Source of the DNA: Symbiodinium natans
Lineage: Eukaryota; Sar; Dinophyceae; Suessiales; Symbiodiniaceae
Assembly: GCA_905221605.1 (NCBI GenBank)
Contig: CAJNDS010001236.1
Coordinates: 42,501-80,000 of the forward strand
Length of the DNA: 37,500 nucleotides
Direction: 5' to 3'
Below the pieces are notes generated by a model. That model made no database searches. It was not told where the DNA came from and saw only the letters and a list, made by a program, of their open reading frames with translations. Position 1 is the stretch's first letter. The number at the start of each line of letters is the position of its first letter. Position numbers and translations under genes: made by a program. Of this stretch, positions 25,360 through 33,576 are shown piece by piece.

Positions 25360-25404
25360 ACTGACCAATGATAATTTAATAATAAAATTAAATGATTATT
25401 GAAA
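25360..25404. repeat. Second LINE target duplication and 3' hairpin cassette copy 3; PLV right limit
   Basis: ACTGACCAATGATA (25360-25373) is the right duplication. ACCAATGATAATTTAATAAT then AAAATTAAATGATTATTGAA matches hairpin copies 1 and 2. The LINE therefore entered this hairpin. From 25405 (CCCCCTACCC) the sequence is no longer viral. Confidence 0.7.
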
Positions 25405-25445
25405 CCCCCTACCCATACTATGCCCCATAAAATGAATAAACCTAA

Positions 25446-25683
25446 CCTTGCCCAGTTTCGGATGTTACATCACCTGAAAAATAGGATGAGATAGAGTATT
25501 TTAAGGATAATGGGCTACCAGTTGTGAATTATATGTTCACGGTGATGTAATATCACAAACTGGGCGACCCATTACCTTGTCCATTTTGGATAATTGCACC
25601 TTATTTTCTATATGGTAAAGTGTTTTAGGATATTATGGCTATGATCTGGGCCACGGTGGTGCAATTACCCAAACTGGGCAAGG
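25446..25683. repeat. Fold-back element (MITE-like) next to the PLV right end
   Basis: CCTTGCCCAGTTT (25446-25458) and AAACTGGGCAAGG (25671-25683) form a perfect 13-bp inverted repeat. A second pair is 25449-25475 with 25538-25565 (GGTGATGTAATATCACAAAC side). A third is TTGGATAATTGCACC near 25587-25600 with GGTGCAATTACCC near 25658-25670. It has no coding capacity. Confidence 0.55.
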
Positions 25684-26087
25684 CCTTCCCTGACTGCCTC
25701 CCCTCCCATCCTCAAACCCTAAACTCCGAATTCTCTACCCTAACTCCGAAACACAAAAATACCTCTACACGAATCCGAGAGGAGTCAGAGCAGGACCAGG
25801 ACTTAGTGCTTGAAAAGGTGGATGGACTTCCCTGCCGGCAGGTGATCCCGCAGCCAACGCGACCCTTGACAAAGCCTTGGAGGTAGTGCAACAGCGTCTT
25901 GGCGGTTTAGGGTTTAGGGTTTAGGGTTTAGGGTTTAGGGTTTAGGGTTTAGGGTTTAGGGTTTAGGGTGCAGGGTTAGGGGTCATGAGGGTTGGGGGGT
26001 GAGCCGTGACTTCCTCAAATGCTCTGAAGCCCTCAAACCAATGAAGCCCTCCCCCAAACTCCAGAAAGCCACCCTGGCCTTCAAAAT

Positions 26088-26148
26088 GATGGTCCCTTTT
26101 TCGGGGTACCCTACCTTATAATAGTGACCCCCCAAAAGGGACCATAAC
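26088..26148. repeat. Small inverted repeat (ATGGTCCCTTTT / AAAAGGGACCAT)
   Basis: ATGGTCCCTTTT at 26089-26100 and AAAAGGGACCAT at 26136-26147 can pair around a loop with ACCTTATAATAGTGACCCCC. It looks related to the fold-back family at 28064, 28310 and 28910. Confidence 0.45.
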
Positions 26149-27084
26149 TTAGAGAAGTGCCCAAATTACCCCATAAGCAGAACTCTTCAGGACCTTGCAG
26201 GCCATGAACCCGACAGCAGCTACCCCGAAGCCCATGAATCCGGAAGCCTAAGTCCTCAACCCCCCCCCCCCCTTTTTTAGGGTTTAGGGTTTAGGGTTTA
26301 GGGTTTAGGGTTTAGGGTTAGGGACCTTAGGGGTCATTCTCGGGACTCTTTCGGGTATATGGGGATCCTGAAGTCCCCATTGCCGTAGGAGCTGGGTTTC
26401 CATGTAGATCCGAAGCCGCCACGGCGGGCCCAAGTGCCTTGTTTAAGAACCCTAAACCCTAAACCCTAAACCCTAAACCCTAAACCCGAAACCCTAAACC
26501 CTAAACCCTAAACCCTAAACCCTAAACCCTAAACCCTAAACCCTAAACCCTAAACCCTAAACCCGAATTTCGGTTAAAAAACAACCTAAACCCCCAAAAT
26601 GACCCCTTGTTGTTGCCCTGGGTTCTGTGGGCAAAGGCTCGGCTGGTCGCCACGTCGGCTGGCCATGGTCTTCGAAGCGAGCCTTATCGGTTTCTAGGGT
26701 TGAGCAGGGTTTAGGGTTGAGGGTTCAGGGTTTAGGGTTTCGGGTTTCGGGTTTAGGGTTGAGGGTTCAGGGTTTAGGTCTTAGGGTTCACATGAGGGCT
26801 GATACAAGACCTCTATAGTTCTACAGTGCTTGAGCCTACATACGACGCGAATCACAAAGCTTCTCCAACACTCTAAACCCCAAACCCTAGACCCTAAAGA
26901 CCCTAGACCCAGTCGGGCTTAGGGTCTTCCTGCATGCTTAGGGACTTCTTCAACCCGCAGCTGGCGAAGGAGGCGGAGGACTTCCAGGCCCGGGGCAGCC
27001 GTGAGACCAAGACCCTTGGATACATATGTTTGGGGTTTAGGGTTTAGGGTTTAGGGTTTAGGGTTTAGGGCTACTATATTTATG

Positions 27085-27189
27085 AGGGGGTTTCCGAAAA
27101 TAGGGGGTATCCCCTTTTGGGGGTACCTTTAAGGGGATTCTATTCTGTTTTGGGTATAAACGGGGGTACCCCGATTTTGGGAAATGCCC
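27085..27189. repeat. Fold-back element with GGGTTTCC...GGGTATCCCC arms
   Basis: GGGTTTCCGAAAATAGGGGG and, inverted, GGGCATTTCCCAAAATCGGG form imperfect arms of about 27 bp with GGTACCCC-type inner ends. No ORF. It lies between telomeric arrays. Confidence 0.45.
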
Positions 27190-28063
27190 ATATTGTTTAA
27201 GAACTGTCATGGTGTGTATATGGGTTTCATTATCTTATGTATGTAATGTATGTATGTAGGTAGGTAGGTAGGTGGGTGGGTAGGTATGTATGGAATGTAT
27301 GTAAGTTGTGTCTGTTTGGTGTGGCTGGCTTGGGGGGGGAGGCGGTGTCGCCGAGGATTTTGGCATCATCCTAACAGGGCCGTTGTGTCTCTTCTTTCTT
27401 GCGTCTGAGGGGTTTAGGGTTTAGGGTTTAGGGTTTAGGGTTTAGCGTGCTTCAGTTCCGGGCTGAAGGGGTCCGACTGGTACTTGGGCCCCAGCACGTG
27501 AGCCACACACCTCGCCTAAGCCTAAACCTTCTGAATCTTACCTTAAAGGCTTGCAGCTTCTGCCACAGCGGGCCAGTGACCCCCTGGCTATCTAGAATGG
27601 GTCCGGGTACGTCTGGGCTGCTGATGATGGGTTCGGGTTCCCACTTGAGATTCTAAGACCCGGAAGCCGCTCCCACCCCCGCCCTATGGAGGTCATCCAC
27701 CCCCCCATTTGCAGCGTTCAAAGGGTCCCAGGGATCCTTCAACCCCAAATCCGTAAACCCCAAACCCCAAACCTTAAACCCTAAACCCTAAACCCTAAAC
27801 CCTAAACCCAAAACCCTAAACCCTAAACCCCAAACCCTGACCCAACCCCCCTAAACCCCTCCTGCCAGGACTTTGCACCCGACCCGCTGGCGGCCGCCCT
27901 CGCCACCTTTCGCCGGCTCCCAAGCCAGGCCCTGGATTAGGGTTTAGGGTTAGGGTTTAGGGTTTAGGGTGTAGGGTTTAGGGTTTGGGGTTTAGGGTTT
28001 AGGGTTTAGGGTTTAGGGTTTAGGAGTTGTTTTTTGGCGGCCAGCGCGTCTACACCCTGTGAC

Positions 28064-28163
28064 TTGGGATGTTCCCCCTTATAACAGTCCTTAATGGGAT
28101 TATAGTACCCCCGATGCTATAATCCCAAGGAAGGACTGTTAGGATAAGTGGGGAACATCCCAA
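28064..28163. repeat. 100-bp fold-back (MITE-like) element, copy 1
   Basis: TTGGGATGTTCCCC at the left and GGGGAACATCCCAA at the right are a perfect 14-bp inverted repeat. Inner parts also pair: AACAGTCCTT with AAGGACTGTT, and GGGATTATAG with CTATAATCCC. Almost the whole element folds into one hairpin. Confidence 0.65.
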
Positions 28164-28309
28164 CTGTAGACCCTTGACAGGCAGAGTGGCTCACGGCCTG
28201 GGGTGCCTGGGCCCCAGCTCAGTCCAGCTTAGTCCTGAGAGGGACGGGGGGGATCGGGGGAGTCTGCAACCACAAGTACTCATCAAGCATTAGGTTTTTC
28301 TCCTTCTGC

Positions 28310-28382
28310 GAACAGTCCTGAATAGGGATTATACTAGGGGGGTACTATAGTCCTGTTAAGGACTGGGAACTTCCCAAACTAG
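28310..28382. repeat. Fold-back element of the same family, copy 2
   Basis: AACAGTCCTGAATAGGGATT and, inverted, GTCCTGTTAAGGACTG around a central GGGGGGTAC share the core sequence of the element at 28064. The arms are less perfect. Confidence 0.5.
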
Positions 28383-28909
28383 GTTCGAATTGGTTGGGGG
28401 TTAAGGGTTTCGAGCAAAAGGGTCCTTGCGGAGCCCCCTGCTCCTTAAATCCCCCAACCCCAAAACCCCCAATCACCTAAACTCCGAAACCCCTAAACCC
28501 CTCAACCCGAAATCCCGCTGGGCCCATTCAACTTGAAATAAAACCTTCAGACCCTGAAACCCCTCAACCCCAAGCCCCAAATCCTTCTAACCCTAAACCC
28601 TAAGCCCTAAATCCCTCAGCAACGCAACAACAAGCCCAAAAACCCTAAACCCGAAATCCTAAACCTTAAATCCTAAACCCTAAACCCTAAACCCTAAACC
28701 CTAAACCCTAAACCCTAAGCACCCGAAGATCGAAGGTCGAGACGGTGCGCACCTTTGGCCCTGACACCACGGCGGCGGCCTATGGCGAGACCTTCTTCGA
28801 CTCCTGGAAGGCCGCCTCATGAGGGTTTAGGGTTTTGGGTTTAGGGTTTAGGGTTTAGGGTTTAGGGTTTAGGGTTTAGGGTTTAGGGCTCATGAGGGTT
28901 TTTAAAGTT

Positions 28910-29018
28910 GGGTTCCCCCCCCCATACTAACAGTCCTTCATAGGGATTCGAGTACCCCCCGTTAGAGTCCCTATTAAGGACGGTTAGTAAGTGTCATGGG
29001 GGGACCTCTCAAGTTTTA
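28910..29018. repeat. Fold-back element of the same family, copy 3
   Basis: CTAACAGTCCTTCATAGGGA and, inverted, TCCCTATTAAGGACGGTTAG surround GAGTACCCCCCGTTAGAG. Outer arms AAGTTGGGTTCCCC and a GGGGACCTCTCAAGTT side also pair. It shares the core AACAGTCCTT...AGGGATT with the copies at 28064 and 28310. Confidence 0.55.
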
Positions 29019-29112
29019 AGGTTTGAGGGTTTCTGGGATGCCCAGTAGTGGCCTTATTCCGCCAGAGTAGGCCCACATTCCCTATTTTTTGGGGTTTAGG
29101 GTTTAGGGTTGT

Positions 29113-29793
29113 GGGCTAGGACACAGAGTAGGCCCTTGTTCTCTTACCAAACAGGGGCACCCTTTTGTTTCCTAGGTTAGTCTTGGGTCGAGTTGACCTT
29201 GACTACCTCAAACACATGCCGGCAGATTTTAGCATTCTAAGAGTCGAAGTTATGGCTCTTGTCGTGGGTTTCCAGGTGTGTCATTTGTCATGGCATTGTT
29301 CGTCTCGCGCTCGACTAGAGCGGAACAGCCAGTCAAGTCAGCGCCAAGCACCAAACAGGCCAAACTTGCCTTCAAGTGGGCGATGGTGGGGGAACTTGGG
29401 AGAGTATTGAATATATATATATATATATGTATATATGGTTCGGCGTCGGGCGTCCTGCGCCCCCCCCCCCCCCCATGGTATCCCCCCCCCCCCCCCCCCC
29501 CAAGACCCTTAAACCCTTTGCTTTGCGTGTTGTGGTTTGGAGGGATACGGACTCTAAGGGCGTGAGGATACTGGCCTTTTGGGTTCCTTTCGTTGAGGCT
29601 TGCCTAAGGGATGCAGATATTGCTTTTTGGGTTCTGGGTTCTTTGGGACTATGCTGAGCTGCGGTTTAGGCTCAAGGGATGAGGAAAGGCCTCAAGGACA
29701 AGGATGCTTAAGGGATGAGGAGACTGGGTTTGACTTGAGGCTTGTGGGGATTGTGAAGGCATGCGGACACTGGTCTTCACTTTTGCGTGCAGG
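29113..29793. other. Host gap: possible exon, short TA run and C-homopolymers
   Basis: A coding-like stretch near 29285-29400 reads ALFVSRSTRAEQPVKSAPST on the plus strand after an AG; support is weak. A (TA)n run lies at 29411-29430. C-runs of 14 and 21 bases lie at 29461-29474 and 29481-29501. From 29530 to 29790 there are only open frames without clear signals. Confidence 0.3.
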
Positions 29794-30296
29794 TCAGGCA
29801 CCGGAGGGGCCCTTGCTTCGGATGCGCTTCTGCGGTCTCTCGAGAGGAGTGCTTGCAGGTTCTGGAGGCTGAGCTTTGGGCAAAAGTTTCAAGTCTCCCT
29901 CATGTCTCAAGAGCACTTCTCCTGTATCGTTTGCTTGGAGCTTCACAATGCCGGCGCTGTTCTCGAGCACCACGAAGTCACGAACCCGTCCGGCCCGACA
30001 AAGGAATTTACCCCCGCCAGACATACTGGTGTACTGGGAATTTTTTGCGATGACCCTGTCTCCGGTCACGAGGATGACATCCACAGCTGCTCGTTTGCGC
30101 TTGCGTGCGATATCTTTCTTGAGTGCTGCCCGCATATGCGCGTTCTCGACGGCAGCCTGAATGGGCTGTAATCTGACATGGAAGTCGTCCGCCATCTTCT
30201 TGTAATGCTCTGGTCCCAATGCTTGATCCTTGCGCAGGAAGTCGAGCCACTGCTCATCTGTCATCTCTGCCTCTTCAGACAGGATCTGCCTGACCT
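29794..30296 (-). CDS. Possible retroelement integrase C-terminal-like or host protein exon
   Basis: The frame ends at a stop at 29794-29796. It opens at least from 30264 (MTDEQWLDFLRKDQALG) and, in frame, from an AG at about 30297 (VRQILSEEAE), so it is probably the last exon of a longer gene. The helical, Arg/Lys-rich first half leads into TGDRVIAKN, CRAGRVRDFVVLENSAGIVK and EVLLRHEGDLKLLPK. That order resembles the SH3/chromo-like tail of Ty3/gypsy integrases (GDRV...VxRHVSDLKPL). I cannot see the catalytic core upstream, so the assignment is tentative. Confidence 0.4.
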
Positions 30297-31297
<1,001 letters not shown>

Positions 31298-31430
31298 ATG
31301 GGCAAGAGTCGGCCGAGCAAGAGCCCGCAGACCACCCCGAGATCTGTGAAGAAACGGGAAGGGAATATCAAGCACCAGCCGCAGCTGGAGTCGCCAGCTA
31401 ATAAGGGTATAGCCGGCGCTGCTGCAAAGC
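31298..31430 (+). CDS. Possible first exon of a host gene (basic N-terminus)
   Basis: ATG at 31298 after TTTTCAG and CCAGGCCAGCC starts MGKSRPSKSPQTTPRSVKKR, continuing with Gln/Pro/Ala-rich sequence. GT donors follow at 31407 (GTATAG) and about 31434 (GTGAGC). The Lys/Arg/Ser/Pro-rich start looks nuclear. The Pro/Lys-rich exon at 34150 is similar in style, so both may belong to one gene or gene family. Confidence 0.4.
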
Positions 31431-32649
31431 ATGTGAGCAAACGCTGGCGCTTTGTGTTCCCTGCCACGCACTTGCATTCACTACGTGATAGATGATTGGA
31501 ATTTGCAATCCAACTTAGGTTTTCTTTGCTCGAGAAGGCTGGCCTACCCCACGTGTTGCTCTGCCTGGTGATATCGGTCATGCAGAACATGACCAAACCT
31601 TCGCTGGAAGCTGGGCAGCATGGGCAGCATTTTTTGGCGATCTGGTTGTCCTGTAGAGCCGTGTCTGCATGCTATAGCTCTATACAGGACATATCCTGTC
31701 TGGAAGTGTTTGCTGGGCACAAGACGGTGGCAAATGGATTTCGGCAACTTGGCTGCACATGTATATGCATGGGAGATTAATTGCCCGCAGTGGAATTGTA
31801 AATGCAAGAATTTTCAGTACACATGAATCTCCTGGCTGCATGCGAGGTCTCATGGATTCTTTGCAGCGACGTTCGAGCTGAACGACGGCCCAGAACAGAA
31901 TTTCCTTACTGGCCTTGGCTTTGCATATGCACTTGCCCTCTCACTTCGGCTGTACTACACAGACTCTCGATCTGGCATCAATTCCAGCCATATGCAATTA
32001 TTCTGTCTTTGCAGGCTTGCATGTGTATAGCTCGAGCATGATCTGAGCCAACCATGCAAGGCCGGGCTTGCGTGGTTTGCCCCCGTGTGTTCAAGCTGGA
32101 TATGGATATCGAGGCAGGCCGCACCCGAACGAACAAGTTGCTTGCATGTATAGTTCTGCTGCTTAGGTCGGTGACCGCAAGGTCTGTGACCTGCCCCGAG
32201 GGGAACGAGCAAGTCTTGGTGGTACGCCAGGGGCCACTCGAACGCAAGTGCATGCATGTGCATTGCATGGCCGGCACACATGCGCCTCGACGCTTACTGT
32301 CTTTGATACCGTGGCACTTAACAGCACTTTTTGGTTTAGACTGCTTATCCTCGTCTGCAATCCGCAATGGCGGACGATGCAGCGTGTGGAAGCGATGCGG
32401 AAATGCAAATCGTCATCGAGCTTCAAGGGCTGGGTATGATGCTCTGGGTTGCTATCCCACAGCACATCTGCGAGGACGAGCATGCATGCATGCATGCGGG
32501 TTCCCTTATACCCCCTAAACCCTTTTTAACCCTATAACCCTAAACCCTTATAACCCCTAAACCCTATAAACCCTAAACCCTAAACCCTAAACTTTTAAAC
32601 CCTTTCACCCTAGACCCTTAGAGTGCATGCAGTCTTTTGTGGCCTGCAG
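31431..32649. other. Host intron or intergenic region with TGCATGC motifs and a CCCTAAA array
   Basis: A coding-like stretch begins at ATG 32367 (MADDAACGSDAEMQIVIELQ), with a possible donor at 32434. Its phase does not fit the exon at 32650, so the link is unproven. Bases 32508-32612 are a degenerate CCCTAAA array just upstream of that exon. GCATGC motifs are frequent, for example 32481-32499. Confidence 0.35.
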
Positions 32650-33576
32650 GAACTGCTGTTCAACGATGACACAACACCGTCTGCGTGGATCCAGGGCGAC
32701 TTCAGCGAGAATCTACGGGAAGAAGATGTGAGCTTAAGCTGCATGCAGTTGCATGGTCTGCTTTTTGAACGTTTGTCATGCAGCGATCATGTGACCTGAA
32801 TCGATCGATCTGAGGACACAGAATTTCTGGATTCTCAACGTTCTCCTGAGGTACCCGCACTTCCAGGTTCGATCACCAAGCCGCCAGGAGGCATCGGTGA
32901 TCCTGGACAGCTTTCTGGACAAGGCCGGGGTCCGGGACGTATTCCACAAGCAGGACGTGGACTTAGCGTCGATCAAAATTCAGAAGATCTGGTCATGCCT
33001 TCGGCGGTTCCTCTGCTGCGTGCGCAGCATATGCATGCATATAGCTGTCACGCATGCCTGCGTGCCCATCGATCGATCGATTGATGAGGCTTTGGCAGAA
33101 TTCCCCGTACTCCTCAAAGAGTTCTGAGTTGCAGACACTCAAGAACATGATGAGACAGAATTCTCGGAGGATCAAGCCTGAGACCGAGGCTTCAGACTGC
33201 ATGGTGCAGATGGTGTTTGTTGTGTGCGTGACATTAATTGAGATTGATCATGCTTTTGTTTTGCAGGAGAAGATTCGCGAGGAGCTGGGCCACTTGCAGA
33301 ATGATCCTGACGATGCCGAGTCATCTGAGTCTGACTGCAGCGGGGGTTTCTGGCCGGACTTGAACGTTATCGACGACTCGAGCAGCGACGGTGGTCGTAC
33401 GTTGGCCCTCGGTGAGTCTTGCGAGGAAGACAAGATCGACCCCGAGACATGTGTCAGGCACGCGAATGCAGGCAGCCCGCTTGTGCGCATGGATGACCCG
33501 GACTTGGAGCTTCCCGAAGAGGAAGCCATGGAGGAGGATGCGTGTGTGAGCGAGGACGGCAATGACGCCGAGCTTG
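32650..33576 (+). CDS. Host gene, four-exon chain that splices in frame
   Basis: The exons I propose are 32650-32727 (CAG before, GTGAGC after), 32822-32991, 33089-33203 and 33267-33576 (donor GTAAGA). Introns are 94, 97 and 63 nt, all GT-AG, and phases match at every joint (0, 2, 0). Landmarks are ELLFNDDTTPSAWIQGDFSE, FWILNVLLRYPHFQVRSPSR, SSELQTLKNMMRQNSRRIKP, and a long acidic end (DSSSDGG, ELPEEEAMEEDACVSEDG). No family is recognised. The acidic Ser/Glu tail suggests a nuclear or chromatin-related protein, which is a guess. Earlier and later exons are likely. Confidence 0.55.

Larger units (their letters stand above)
20760..25360 (+). mobile_element. Two-ORF LINE (non-LTR retrotransposon)
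   Basis: This GC-rich 4.6-kb insert lies within AT-rich viral DNA. It has a short 5' leader (about 60 nt), ORF1, a 123-nt spacer, then ORF2 with APE-type endonuclease and reverse transcriptase. The element ends with TGA plus four A, directly before the second copy of ACTGACCAATGATA, so it has almost no 3' UTR. The 14-bp duplication at both sides, both ORFs open and the apparent full length suggest a fairly recent insertion. Confidence 0.88.
745..25404. mobile_element. Integrated Polinton-like virus (PLV), interrupted by a LINE at 20760-25360
   Basis: The AT-rich block carries the hallmark set of Polinton-like viruses: a DDE integrase, a PolB-helicase fusion, a major capsid protein, a penton/minor capsid protein, an FtsK-HerA-type packaging ATPase, a class-3-type lipase and a trimeric fibre. 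Without the LINE the element is about 20 kb, within the family's range. Its two ends mirror each other: each has the same promoter, a gene starting MFSE.EQE.IINQFLDVI read outward, then a hairpin. Outer limits are estimated from composition. The left limit is near 745. The right limit is near 25404, where the repeated 3' hairpin stops and GC-rich sequence starts. I could not identify the element's own target-site duplication. Confidence 0.85.
25773..28822 (+). other. Exon-like islands of a probable host gene, separated by TTTAGGG arrays
   Basis: Short GC-rich open stretches read like protein and sit beside AG/GT dinucleotides. They are near 25773-25816 (EESEQDQDLVLEK), 25853-25901 (NATLDKALEVVQQRLG), 26942-27012 (DFFNPQLAKEAEDFQARGS), 27446-27497 (FSSGLKGSDWYLGPS, donor GTGAGC), 27869-27935 (DFAPDPLAAALATFRRLPSQ) and 28720-28822 (VRTFGPDTTAAAYGETFFDS, stop TGA at 28820). 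I could not confirm phases across all gaps and do not recognise the protein. It may be one gene whose introns contain telomeric repeats, or several decayed pieces. Confidence 0.35.
25905..29112. repeat. Cluster of interstitial telomeric (TTTAGGG/CCCTAAA) arrays
   Basis: TTTAGGG runs lie near 25905-25969, 26275-26333, 27031-27069, 27410-27445, 27935-28023, 28823-28888 and 29092-29112. Reverse-orientation CCCTAAA runs lie near 26449-26568, 27750-27840 and 28640-28720. A degenerate patch lies at 26697-26790. Orientation changes several times, so this is not one chromosome end but many short insertions or slippage events. Confidence 0.9.

Noticed and set aside
745-25404. A CRISPR array or bacterial operon reading for the AT-rich block.
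   Set aside because: No spaced direct repeats of 25-40 bp with unique spacers and no ribosome-binding sites were found; the gene set is that of a eukaryotic PLV.
28383-28392. GGTTCGAATT resembles a tRNA T-loop.
   Set aside because: No matching acceptor, D or anticodon stems are found around it.
25905-29112. A true chromosome end at the telomeric repeats.
   Set aside because: Arrays are short, change orientation and are separated by unique and coding-like sequence, with 8 kb of further host DNA to the right.
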